From the NCBI GenBank assembly GCA_963920635.1, contig OY987299.1, positions 20,042,901 to 20,106,900 of the forward strand: a stretch of 64,000 bases of DNA. Reading direction: 5' to 3'. Below the pieces are notes generated by a model that made no database searches, was not told the DNA's origin, and worked only from the letters and a program-made list of their open reading frames with translations. Origin of the DNA: Pseudeuparius sepicola. Taxonomy: Eukaryota; Arthropoda; Insecta; Coleoptera; Anthribidae. The position numbers and the translations under genes were made by a program. Below are positions 45,093-56,380 of this stretch, piece by piece (within the stretch, counting starts at the first letter, position 1; each line of letters opens with the position of its first letter).

Positions 45093-47572
45093 CTAATAAT
45101 TATATGTTGGATCCAGCAGTTATTTTGTGAATAATAGGTCGTCTAATTAAAATTCACCTTTTGGTGCAATTATCTAGTAATTTAAAGTCGAAATATGCCG
45201 ATAACTTCCAAGTTTTGTCGGGCTTCATAATGCTGTCACTGCATAAGTATATAGGCGTTGAAACAAAAACAAGCAAGGTTTTTAAAGTTTAAGTTGTTGA
45301 CAGGGAGGTTGACACATCAATATCAATAGCTTGTTTTGATAAGCCCAGGTTCAATGTAATGTGTAGAATTGTAATGACAAGAATGGGACGCGGAAAGCCT
45401 ACTAAATGTGTGAAATTATTATCCAATAATGCCATAAAGGCAAGACAATATCTCATATTGCCAGTGATTGCTCTATAGGGAAAATAACAATTTCCAAACT
45501 TTTATGCGATTTTTCAGAATATAGTGGTAAGCATAATTTGTCAATATCTGATTTATCTAGAAATGTGTTTTTTGCTCTTCATAGGACAAAGCAAACCGTT
45601 GTTTGGCAGAATCTAGGCTTTCATGTTTGCCAGACATAACCGTTTTTCTTTTGAGTTTAAGTCAACAACGGTTTTCCTGTGGCAAAAAATGTTGAGGCCT
45701 CTGGCCGAGGCAAATAAACCACATGAGTCATAAAAATAACTTCAGTGCCGAGGTACATATTATATTTTTAAAATCGGAAAAAAGTGTTTTCTTGAAATCG
45801 GCATTAAAATGTCCCAAAATCGTCATTAAAAGCACAGAAATCGTACAATAATGTAGCCCATTATTGTACGATTTTTTCAATAAGTAGGCCTTGGCGAGAT
45901 GTAAACATCAAACGTCAGACGCGGAGAAATCGCCCGTCAAAAGTCACCAAATATTCAAAACCCGGCCGATAAAGGCTCATTTAACTTTTCGTACACATTG
46001 CGAAATTGTTTCCTATAGAAGCGCAATCCTTCAGTATACATATTTTAGTAAATTCGAATATCAATAGATTTGTTGTGTAGGCTGCACAAGAAGCAGCAGT
46101 TTGGTTTTTCTGTGAGAAGGTGCCGTACGTCATTATACTTGTCCTAGGTAGAGCGATCGGTAAAGTCAAGCAACGCCGCGCGTAGTCGATTCGTGGACGG
46201 GTGATCCCATATTACTATTTTCTTGCCTAATAAAACATTTTTTTTCCGATTTCAAAAAAAATATAATATGTACCTCGGCACTGAAGTTCTTTTTATGACT
46301 CATGTGGTTTATTTGCCTCGGCCAGAGGCCTCAGCAACTAAACTCCACATGAGTCATAAAAAGTTGAACTTCAGTGCCTTGGTACATAAATAACTATTAT
46401 TAGGCAAGAAAATAATCATAAGGGATCACCCGTCCATGAACCGACTGCGCGCGGCGTTGCTTGACTTTGACGATCGCTCTACCTAGGTAATGTATGATAA
46501 GACACCACGCTGCTTGTTGTGCAGCCTCCATAACAAATCAATTGATATTCAAACCTACTAAAATATTTTTATACTGAAAGATTGGCCTGCTGCTATAGGT
46601 AACAATTTCGCAATGTGTATGAAAAGTTAAATGGGCCTTTTCTGGCCGGTTTTTGAATATTTGGTCACTTTTGATGGGCGATGGCTCCGAATCTGACGTT
46701 TGATGTTTACATCTCGCCAAGGCCTAATTATTGAAAAAATCGTAAAATAATGGGCTACTTCAGTGCCGATTTCTGAGCATTTAATGACGATTTTGGGACA
46801 CTTCAGTGCCGATTTCAAGGAAAAAACATTTTTGTAGATAAGTCAGATATTGAGAAATATCAACCACACTAGATAAAACTGCAGACTCCCTTTATGGATA
46901 TATTTTCGACATCATAATTGCAGAAATGTGTAACCCAGTTCCTCGAGTCCATTATGCAGTAACCTCTTTGTATTGACTGGCAAATTTTAAGCAAGAGCCT
47001 TAAATTTTGTTGAGAAACTATCTAGCTATCAGTTTAAAAATATAAATATATATATTTTATTAGGATATTGAAAATTGTTGTTTTCTGCATACATTGTCTT
47101 GCCTTTATCCTTTATGGTATTCCAGTAAATAATTTCACGCAATTTTTTAGGCTTTTCACGCCCCTTTCTTCTATTTACAATTTTAGAAATTACACTAAGA
47201 CTGGGCTTAACGAAACAAACTACTGATATTAATTGTGTCAACCTCCCCTGCCCACAACAATAACTTTAAAAATATTGCTTGTTCTTCTTTTCAAACCCTA
47301 CTTCATCTGCTTACACTGACAGCAATATGAATCGCGGCAAAACTTGTTCCAACATTTAGTTGTCGGCATAATTTCGACTTCAAATAACTAAATGGTACTC
47401 GTGCCGAAAAAAGAAAAAACAATTCTGATTTAAAAATATTTAAAAAAAGTGTAGAATATATTTTTAAATATTCCTTTAAAATTAAAAAGCAATTAGTTCA
47501 GGAATTTTAGTTAGACAGCTTATCATTGCCAAAATAGCTGCTCCTTCCAACATATAATTTTTAGCAATAGTA
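45093..47572. mobile_element. 2.5-kb fold-back with long inner palindromes
   Basis: Left arm 45093-45574 and right arm 46815-47572 are diverged inverted copies: AATTATATGTTGGATCCAGCAG (45095) against its complement near 47535-47560, GGGAGGTTGACACA (45305) against TGTGTCAACCTCCCC (47236-47250), and CATAAAGGCAAGACAAT (45432) against ATTGTCTTGCCTTTATCC (47092-47109). The arms contain a stretch that stays partly open in both copies (IVMTRMGRGKP on the left, IVNRRKGREKP on the minus strand at right), suggesting decayed coding sequence of a family I cannot name. The space between is taken by another fold-back. Confidence 0.6.
45691..46830. repeat. Compound fold-back with TTCAGTGCCGA repeats
   Basis: Two nested symmetries are present. 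An inverted pair (GAGGCCTCTGGCCGAGGCAA at 45694 and TTGCCTCGGCCAGAGGCCTC at 46314-46333) encloses 45.7-46.33 kb. The DNA from 46331 to 46830 is then a second, inverted copy of 45.73-46.25 kb, starting CCACATGAGTCATAAAAAGT and ending at TTCAGTGCCGATTTCAAG. The phrase TTCAGTGCCGA or its complement recurs at least five times. Open reverse frames of 60-63 codons (45981, 46538, 46627) lie in the arms and are not supported as genes. Confidence 0.75.
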
Positions 47573-47923
47573 GATATATGGTGAAAAAATTATCAAATAC
47601 TAATATCATCGGCACCAATCTTATGTATTAAAAAATACTGGTAAGTTTATTAAAATAATGTGAACAATTTACATATACATAACCACATTTGTATGTCGTC
47701 GAAAGTATGATGCCGTTTGCTAGCTGAGGAACTTTACTATGAGAAATATTTTTTCAAGTTATAAAAAAATCTGAATTTATTGAAAAGAGCTTCTAATAAC
47801 TTGTCAACTTATAATTAAATTACATTTCATCAGATTTCCAATAATCCTTGTTACTCCGCTTTATCCTTATAAGGGACACGATTTGGGTGGTTAAGGGGGC
47901 ATTATCACACATAGTGCCAAGCC

Positions 47924-48180
47924 AAGTGTGTTTTTTAAAATTACTTGGTTTTTCAAAAAAACCAATGCTCAACTCAAATACTACATTGTAGTGGGCATAT
48001 TCGGACAAAAAATCAGCCAAATCTAATGTCTCGTTTGCGAAAACGATATATCTGAAATGTATTTCCAAACGAGATATCAGATTTGGCTGATTTTTTGTAA
48101 TATAAAGCAGTATTTGAGTTGAGCATTGGTTTTTTGAAAACCATAATGATTTTCAAAATAAGCATAACAAACTCACTTGA
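47924..48180. repeat. 257-bp palindrome
   Basis: AAAACCAATGCTCAACTCAAATACT (from 47959) pairs with AGTATTTGAGTTGAGCATTGGTTTT (48108-48132), and AAAAAATCAGCCAAATCTAATG with the complementary block near 48075-48097. It is inserted in the duplicated module. The reverse open frame at 47820-48068 is the left arm. Confidence 0.8.
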
Positions 48181-48193
48181 GTTGGTATACAGG

Positions 48194-48700
48194 GTGACCG
48201 TATTTCGAGTCTTTGCATGGGGATCTTGCTTATCTTAAGAGATATGAGGTCGGTTAAACTGGGGCAAAGTTGCGGAATTTGATGCCAAGTAACATGGTAA
48301 AAAAAAATTTGGCTGGCCTTTCTCGTTTTGGAAATAATGCGAAAAAACTGAAAATTGTCGTTTTCGTTTTTATTTTTTTAAACGAAAACGAGTGGCGCTG
48401 GACATTTCTAAGTTAAACATTATCAAGGCACTTTTTTACAAGGAATCTAAATATGATCTCGCATTTTTTTTTCTCGCCTCCCTAGACAAAAATATGACGA
48501 TGAACTTTTCTTTTTATTATGGGCAATATATTGGATTTTTGCATTTTTGAAAAGAGGATTTTTTTTCTGGTTAAAATGATATGTCATACATTATGCTTCA
48601 CTTTGTTTTTCTTGCCGTAGTATCAAATTAATCGTTTTTGCATAGAGTGCCTTGGAAATATAAGCCCCATAATGTTTGACGTTTTTGAATAGAGTGCCTC
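48194..48700. other. Truncated mariner-type miniature element
   Basis: CAGGGTGACCGTATTTCGAG follows a TA at 48192-48193, a typical left end, and is followed by AT-rich DNA with an AACGAAAACG-type inverted pair (GTCGTTTTCGTTTT at 48357 and AAAACGAAAACGAG at 48379). No matching right end was found before the duplicated module resumes near 48.7 kb. Confidence 0.4.
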
Positions 48701-48969
48701 TTCTAAGAATCGTATCGTACCTTATTCCCCTGCATTTATTAAAAAATGCGGCTTCTTAGCTATACCTTTCTCCTATAATTCTACACATGCAATTTACTAG
48801 GGAACTCGCTCAGCATCCAGCCAATTTAACACCTCGAAATTATATATTTGAGGCAGTAGCGCTAATCCCGTGTAATCTCTCAGTTAGCGTGCGGGGATAA
48901 GCTAAAATTGGGCTTTTGATATAATTAAATAACTTCCTGAACCGGACGCTACAAAAATTAGTGGGTGCC

Positions 48970-49690
48970 AAAACCGGGCGCCGTAGGGCTTAGGAGTCAG
49001 GAAAACAGGACACATCAGTATATTTCTTCTTTCGAACGACCCAAAGCAACGATATTAGCATTCTCGTTTATAACTTCCACTTGGTCACTGCACCCGAAAT
49101 ATCAACCCCGCACCGCCCGCCGACCGCGTAATTCGCAAAAAATTACCCGCCGGCACGCCGGCATTAATCAAACCCGAAAAACGCAGGCGTAATGATCCGG
49201 CAACGCCGCGCGACCCGTCGCCCGGCGATAAGGGTGAAAAATGCCACTTTGTTTTTAACTGATCCGCCCCGGGTTTATTTCCCCTTCTCGGGTTTTCAAT
49301 TTTGCGTCGATCGGGCGGGTCGATAGGCGCCGATCGGAAAATTGACGGGCCGGGAGAACGCGGAACTAATCTAGCCGCAAATTGAGACCAATAACTTCGA
49401 GGGGACGGATGTATTACCAGACGGAATGCGTTGCGCGCAACTGGAGAATCATTTGTGGCCGCCCGCATAATTTTGCGTTGAAGCGAAATTCGAAAAATAT
49501 TACTTTCAAACGTAATTTATTGCCATTAAATGAACCACAGTTCACAAAAAGACTCATTTCTTATTTTTATGTAATAAATATAAGCAATTAAAAACTGCAT
49601 AATTAAAATCATTCCTCGCGCCCTCCTTGGTTGAGACGGCAAGTAGCTCGTTGGTGGTGGCGCCTCTGGTGAGCGGCGGCACCATGTATA
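48970..49690. other. GC-rich island, no supported gene
   Basis: 49.08-49.45 kb is rich in CG (ACCGCCCGCCGACCGCG, CGCGCGACCCGTCGCCCGGC, GATCGGGCGGGTCGATAGG). A 127-codon reverse frame (49085-49468) and a forward frame are open mainly because stops are rare at this composition, and neither shows a motif. It is a candidate CpG-rich promoter or conserved element. Confidence 0.35.
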
Positions 49691-49697
49691 AACTAAT

Positions 49698-50117
49698 ATT
49701 GAACATTAAAAGGACAAAAATATCAGGTAACAACAATTCAGCTTCAGGATGAAAAAGATGTTACAGTAGATGCTCAAAATGCTGTCCATGACATTCACAA
49801 GTCTGTAACCGTTTGATAAAATTAAAATTAACTCCTTGCAATGTTTGCACTAAATTTTTTTATATCGGTAGCAATGTCAAAAATAATTGGCCACCGAGAT
49901 CCCCAGATCTCAACCCATTCGATTTTTACTTATGGGGCCATATGAAAAATGTGGAGGAATAATAGACGAATTACGTAATCGAATTTTTGACATTGCTACC
50001 GAGACAAAAAAAGAAAGATGTCATGGAGAGCATTTTGAGCATCTACTGTAACATCTTTTTTATCCTGAAGCTAAATAATTGTTGTTACCTGGTATTTTTG
50101 TTGTTTTAATGTTCAAT
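49698..50117. mobile_element. Fold-back built from a mariner 3' end
   Basis: ATTGAACATTAAAA at 49698 is mirrored by TTTTAATGTTCAAT at 50104-50117. The arms continue with TTACAGTAGATGCTCAAAATGCT (49763) against AGCATTTTGAGCATCTACTGTAA (50029-50051). The right arm is the 3' end of a mariner-type transposase gene; the left arm is an inverted copy of the same 3' end. No TA is obvious at the outer edges, so borders may be a few bases off. Confidence 0.75.
49888..50051 (+). pseudogene. C-terminal fragment of mariner-type transposase
   Basis: The frame opens with WPPRSPDLNPFDFYLWGHMK, which includes the third catalytic aspartate region (SPDLNPFD) and the FYLWG motif, meets two stops and a shift, then continues as DELRNRIFDIATETKKERC and GEHFEHLL before the stop. 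These are the last third of a mariner-type enzyme like the one at 612-1671. Everything upstream of the SPDLNP region is missing. Confidence 0.88.
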
Positions 50118-51781
50118 AAAAATAATTAAATTGTTTGACACCCGCCTACTATGAATTTTTACTTTATTTTCTGGAACAGTAGGAAAAATATTGTGTTTTC
50201 GAGAAAAAATTTAGAGGGAAAAAAGTTTCCTAAACAAATGGGCTACACAAATCATATTTTTGTTATACGTAAGAATGCCACACAAAAAAGTTCGAGGAAA
50301 GAAATTAAAAGGGGTTGTTAGTTTTTACCCTTTTTTAGGGCAGTGTGTAAATGAATAAACTACCCTAAGGCGTCGTCAAGTAAGTAGATAACACTTACCA
50401 AATTTCAAATTTTTATGTAACGCCGTTATTGAGATATAAAAAAAATTTTTTGGGTCATCCTGTAGACCCGAATAACTTGACAAGGAAAGCCCAAATCGAA
50501 AAATTTTATATGAAAGACCCCCCTTAAAACCACCTGCCGAACATATCTTTAAAGTATTTACTATACCTACATTCTGACTCACCCTGTATATACTACCCTG
50601 GTCAAGAGTTAATCTGTAGCAAACAAACTCAATGCCCTGCCCAATGTCTACAATAAAAGTTTGTGACTCAAATTGAGTAAAATTGGAGGGGTTATGAAAA
50701 AATATAAACACAGCATTACTTATTATATCATTTATTACTATAAATTTTTAACAAAGCACAGTATTACTTATTATATCATTTAGTACAATCAGTTTTCAAA
50801 TGTTTTGTCACCAACCGAAATAGTAGGTATAGGGTGTCCCAAATTTTACGCTTTTGGGTATTTCTTCTTTTCCCCAAAATATAGAAACAAAATGCAGCTG
50901 AGGCAGCTGAGGTATCTAGATTTCGATTTCGATCTGAATTGAATGCTGCAAATCCAATCTCGATATCTTGATTAGTTTAAAAGGTAAGAGGTCGTTTTTT
51001 TTCGCGTTCCTTAAACGTGCCTTAATTTTTTTCTGTCAATATTTTCGGTTTCTGTAAAAACATTTTATATTTATTTTTTACGTAGAATTCATTCGTGTAT
51101 AGAAAGATATTTCTTTAGGTAGCGATTTAAAAAAATCTAAAATCTAAACCACATATCGATTTCCTTTTACTATTTCGGTCGGGGGCAGAACATTCAATAT
51201 ATGATAATGATAATAGAATAAATAACACTGTGCAGTTATTTTCTCATAACCTCCAATTTTACACCAACGATCATTTAATAAACTTTTACGGTATAAACAC
51301 TGTACATTTTTTTGTTGAAGATTAACCCTTTGCGTAGGTAGTTTTTAGGTTAATGTTCACGTTAGTAGATTATTGAGTTAAATTTTACTCGTTAGCTCAG
51401 AATAGAAGATCGGTTTAGATCGGTTTAGCGAGTGAAAATAAAATAAATTTTGATTAAAATTTATTACTCTCTTTACGTACTTTAAAATAATCAGGTCAGA
51501 GTAAAAGTCTCTTATGAATTGAGTAAATTCTTGACTAATATTGTACCCAGATACAGATAAGAAATATAATTAAAAATAATACCATTTTTGAGTGAAGAAG
51601 TTTTAAAAATTTTGAAAACAAAAGGCAAATGTTAATTGCTTACATTATTTTAACAAACTGTCTAAAAAATTGCTAATGAAAATTACTATGACGCATCTTC
51701 ATTTTAATTTAGTAACTGACTTTAATGAATGTTCTGAAATATGTTCACATTTGCAGTTATTTCGTATTTGCACATTACTCT
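50118..51781. other. AT-rich DNA with remnants of mariner-type ends
   Basis: GACTCACCCTG then TATA at 50577-50590, and TATAGGGTGTCCC near 50828, look like isolated ends of palindromic elements; their partners were not found. GCACAGTATTACTTATTATATC occurs twice about 50 bp apart (50710 and 50757). The reverse 111-codon frame at 50376-50711 spans such repeat text and is not supported as a gene. Confidence 0.4.
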
Positions 51782-52312
51782 GAAATGCAAAGTGCGCCCC
51801 CGACTATCTCGAATATGTTCAATGTATTTCGTTGTAACAATACAACCCCTGTTTGATAATAACTCTCACTTAAGTACTTAACTTAATGCATCTGACTTAA
51901 AAAAATTGCATTCTATTCTTGTGCTATTCTTTGACCCAATTTCCTTGTCACTTTACTAATATATTGAAATATGTAAGGACGTAAGGTTTTCTTTTTCTGC
52001 AAACAGGCAAATCGCAATAAAACGTGTTATTGAGCGTATTTTCGCTCTTCAATTAATATCAATCGCAAACATTACACAAGTCAGCAGGAATATTTCGTTT
52101 ATTATAAATTCGACTGCGATTTTCCGCAACAAATATTTTTTTCTTTACCTTTTATCCGGATCAGCAATCAAAGCCCTGCTTCTCGGGTATATTGACTAAA
52201 AATTCCCTGTCGCACGTAGCTGAGCGTAATTGAAGTGCGACATTCATTTTTCAATTACATCCGTCAGCAGAGGTGCCATTTTTTCGATTTCATATTATTT
52301 CCAATTAGCCAA
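51782..52312 (-). repeat. Low-copy module, inverted partner of 44.5-45.0 kb
   Basis: The reverse complement of this segment follows the same order of landmarks as 44499-45012, including AAGTCAGATGCATTAAGTTAAG, CTTAAGTGAGAGTT, GATGTAATTGAAAAAT, TCAATTACGCTCAGCT and GGGAATTTTTAG. Divergence is scattered, without long open frames. Confidence 0.75.
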
Positions 52313-54395
52313 TGAGCTTGTCTATACTTATTCAAATATTTAGGGTGCCTATAGGCATTTCTAGGGTAACGTTGAATTTCCTATTTTGTCGACAACGCCA
52401 GATGATTGAATACTGGAACTGAATCTGAGCTCTAAGTTGTGGAGATACCGTAATCTCTCATGAAGTTTGCCCTCGCTTTTTTTACTGATGCCGATTTGGA
52501 GGAAAAGTACACTGAACTAAACTATCAGCTATAACTTAGATGTAATAAATTACGATAGCCACGATCTTATATAATTTTTCTTCCACCCCATTGGAATTAT
52601 AGGTTTTTCTGAAACGGTAAGAGATATCGACTTCGTAAGAGGCCTTCAAGGCCCGCAGGTACCCCTAGAACTGTCTATCTTTAGATTCACCAGCAACGTG
52701 CTTAGCAACTTTAGAAAATCTATTTAAACATAATTTCTACGCCAATGACTTTTGAAGAATATCGGTTAATTTTTTAAATTCTAGTACCTGTTTTGAAGAG
52801 AAAAAGTTTCTACACAATTTTTCTGGGTGTCTTACATTTTAACAAGTTATTTATGTAGGAATGATTTACTTTGAATGTTTATCTTTATAGTCATTACCCT
52901 GTAGAATTAAAGGGACAATGGGACCTGTAGGTTTGATAAAAAAAAGAACTTTTGACACGATAAGTTTGACGATTGCATTTTCAATTCTTTATCCTACAAT
53001 AAAACTATTTGAAATGTATTCGGGATCTCTATAAACTAACCCATAGACAACTAAAAACCTACATTTTTATATCGTTAGTAGGTAGCGGAAAATCCAAAAA
53101 TTAGCAGATGGTCTTTTTAGCGTTTTTATATTTTTGTCAGGCATGGCACTGGTGAATCTAATAGGGTTGTTCTTCCGTGTACTTTCGGGTCTTGAACGCC
53201 TGTTACTACATATCGCGTTTGAAATCGATATCTCTTTTCGTTCCATAGATAAAAAATAAAATATGAAAATAATAATAATTTTTTTAAACGCTCTGTATCT
53301 CGAAACTTTTTGTCCTAAAATAACTTTTCTACAACAGCATTTCAAAGTTTGTTTACAAATACCGGGGACACACTACATTATTGAAATAGGTATGTTCGAA
53401 ATCCAGAAGAAATATTTGAAAATTTAAGTAACTATTTAAAAAATATATCTCTTTGGTTTGAAATTGAAACTAATGTAAATATATGATACTTTCAAATAGA
53501 AACTTTAATTAGAATTTAAATTTGTGTTTAGATCAAACTAAAATAGAAAACGTTGACAAATGAAATATCATGGGCTATTCATAGATTCTAAATACTAAAT
53601 ATGGTTATTTAAAAATCCCACATTTTTGTTAATTTGTTAGAAATACTCTGAAATAATAAAAAAAAATCAAATTTGCAATGAAACCATATGACACATACGA
53701 AAAAATACCATGGGGATTAGATATTCTTGTTCACAATTAAAATCTACATGCAAATTTCGATACATTTTATTACTATACAAGGTGATTAACTTTTTTATAA
53801 TAACAATAATAATTATTGCACCATTAATTATTACAGGTTTTATGCTGACCCATACCGTTATAACGTGTACCAAATAGGACTTAAAAATATCTTAATTAGT
53901 TTGGTAAATATCAATGACGTCAAAACCTATAAACGTGGTGCCCCATTGTTAAAATGCCCTTTATTTTGACTCTAATTATATTTATACTAGTCTAAAAACA
54001 TGCTACAAACAAAGACAGAAAGTCAACCATTAACCAACTATACACCCGGTGATTCCCGGTTATAATTCTTCCAGAATCACACTTAGATATCGCATGTTTT
54101 GTCTTGTTTGGGGGCGCCGGAAGCATCGGAACCTCACCTGAAGACTTGGGGGATGGTCTAACGATGCCAGCCTCCGAGCCCAGAGTCGAAATAAGTTCGC
54201 TACGGCTCGACAAAAAGGGTCAATTTCTGACAATCTCTCGCCACATATTTTTTAAAACTTTTAACTTTTTCATCGAGAAAGTGCTGTTATTTGTTAGAGA
54301 TCTATGGCCTGTTACAGTTTAGTAAAAGTAATAGCCAAAGTCAATGTAATAGTATACAAGAAATAAGGAAGATTTGGTTTTGCATAAATTTAGTA
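52313..54395. other. Mostly AT-rich DNA, one mixed-composition pocket at 54.05-54.25 kb
   Basis: No gene recognised. Near 53.28 kb CGCTCTGTATCTCGAAAC resembles the text that accompanies mariner-type miniature elements. The pocket at 54.1-54.2 kb is open in both directions (72 and 73 codons, GAGSIGTSPEDLGDGLTMPA on +), with a donor-like CTTCAG then GTGAGG on the minus strand. It may be an exon or conserved element, but I recognise no domain. Confidence 0.35.
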
Positions 54396-54667
54396 CAGGG
54401 GGTCCCATTTTCGATAATTTTCCAGGTTATAAATTTTTACCTCCTAATAGAAATCCCACTGAATTCTACGTGACCATTTCATCAAGTTAGCCTATAACGA
54501 ATATACGGGAGGGTGCCTGAACATAGCAAATTTTAAAAATCACCTTGTATCTCAAAAACTAAGGAGGCCATGAAAATTCTGTTAACCAGTGTTCCGAAAA
54601 CCGCAACTCCCTATCTCTAAAAATAACTGAGAAACCCAGCAAAAGTATGGGAAATGGGACACCTTTT
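54396..54667. mobile_element. Possible 270-bp element with short inverted ends
   Basis: CAGGGGGTCCCATTTTCGAT after TA 54394-54395 is loosely mirrored by ATGGGAAATGGGACACCTTTTA near 54647-54668. The inside includes ATCACCTTGTATCTCAAAAAC, typical of mariner-type miniature elements. The arms are short and diverged. Confidence 0.4.
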
Positions 54668-56380
54668 ACACGTATTGGGAAATATCAATTGTTATATAAT
54701 AGTATATTACATAGCGAGAGTTGTAAATAGCTTATTACGTATGAGTGGAAAAGTTGCGCACGAGCCGCGCAGCGGCGAGTGCTGTAATTCCACGAGTATG
54801 TAATACGCTTACAACTCGAGTTTTGTACTATAATTTTTCTTCGACGAAAGAAAAACTATTATAATAAATAGATAAACTATACTTCTGATTATCTGACAGG
54901 CAACAATTAGTATGTTGGTTGGTTGCTATGGTGGCGCGGATGCCGCGCTAACAAGGCACCCGTGATAATTGTGTTTTAATTAAGAACAGATTTGTAATTT
55001 TTTTATTACGTGTCAGTCATTACGTGTCAGTGTTCGTAACAATGGACTTACTTATAACCTAAACCGTTACTTAATAGGTATGTTACTAGTACAGGTGTAG
55101 AAAAAGAATTTAAATATTTTAAAGAGTTGCCAACGTTAACGTAAAAGAAAAAGTAGTTTTTTGTTAATTTAAATAATACAAATTTATGTTAAATTTCGCT
55201 TTGTGTATAAGCCAGAATGTATAGAAAAAAGTAGAGCAAATGTTTTATGTGTTTAGTTTACATTATGTAATAAGCAGCAGTCTACTAAATAACGCTTTTA
55301 TTATTATTATTTACTATTTGTATTCTTTATAAAAAAAAAATAGCTTTCAGTTTAGCTAGTGACTATATTGTCAATTTGCATTAATTAAATTGAAAATGAG
55401 TAATATCGGCACACTTTAAAAACTGTAAAAAGTGCCAAAAAGGCGTTTAACACCAAATTTAGTGTGCATTTGTATACGGAATTTAATATGACAAAAAATA
55501 AATTAAAATATGCGGTTCGTTTAATTTCAGTAGTGCAGCTAGGTTTTACATTCTGATAATTTCAGTTTAAATAGAGCAATAAAGAAATGATGTGTTTGCA
55601 AGAATAAACAGTTTTATGATACGGCGTAGTCTCGCAAACATAAAATATTAAATTGCCATTCGGCTTATTTATATCACAGGCATTTCGTTAATTTGTTTAT
55701 TTTTTCTCATAATCCGCTTTAAATCGGTATTTCGAGTATCATATTAATTTATTGGGCACTGGATAACGATAATTCAGCTTGGTCGTTAAAGAAAAACAAA
55801 AAATAAACATAAATATTTACAAACCCCTCCCTCTACTTATCTAAACCCATATATTAATTTTGAGTTTATTTGAGAAGTGCGCCCCATGTGAATAATACCG
55901 TTTCTTTCTCACGGTTCCTCCGAGCAATCAATCTGCAATTTAGATCCCCCCTGCGGCAAAAACATCCTCAAACTCCTCGCTAAATTTAAAACCAATTTAA
56001 ATAGATGGGGCTCCGACGAAATTTATTATAAGCCGAAAGAGATATGCCTAATACCGAAGCGAAAGTAACAAAAGGGTTATTTACATACACGGGCAAAAAA
56101 TGCCATTTACATTCGAAATTTAATTTCCACGTTGCCACGTTTTTCGTGTCGCGCTTTGCCGAATATTAGGGTGTCATTTAAATATTCAAGGAAGGGTTTT
56201 CATGCGCATATTTTATCCGGCAGTGTTTGGAATGTGGGTAATTCGGTTTCGGAATGTTTTTATTAACATTTTTGTTGCGTGGACAAAACCCAACTGGGAG
56301 AAACGGTTAGGCACACGATTTTCGAAATCAAGAGGAATTTTTAAGACACTACCTCCTTTCTGTCAAACCACCAAACACTA
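54668..56380. other. Non-coding DNA with a unique-looking segment at 55.9-56.3 kb
   Basis: An imperfect inverted pair around CGCACGAGCCGCGCAGCGGCG lies at 54.75 kb (GTTGTAAATAGCTTATTACGTA against GTATGTAATACGCTTACAACT). The 55.9-56.3 kb part (GTTTCTTTCTCACGGTTCCT, ACGTTGCCACGTTTTTCGTG, TCGCGCTTTGCCGAATATTA) is less AT-rich and has no convincing frame; conserved regulatory DNA is possible. Confidence 0.35.

Larger units (their letters stand above)
47690..48969 (+). repeat. Low-copy module, copy 3 of 3, split by insertions
   Basis: The upstream part (47690-47900) and core (48747-48969) match copy 2 at 42480-43123. Between them lie a palindrome (47924-48180) and a segment starting with a single mariner-type end. 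The core retains GGCAGTAGCGCTAATCCCGTG and GCTTTTGATATAATTAAATAA but has lost part of the TTTCGTTAATA stretch. Confidence 0.7.

Noticed and set aside
47029..47241. Reverse 70-codon frame as a gene
   Set aside because: It lies in the right arm of the 2.5-kb fold-back and is matched by a broken inverted copy in the left arm; it is mentioned there as possible coding remnant, not as a functional gene.
49085..49468. 127-codon reverse frame
   Set aside because: Same reason: GC-rich island with few stops; it is arginine- and proline-rich as expected from composition, and no motif is present.
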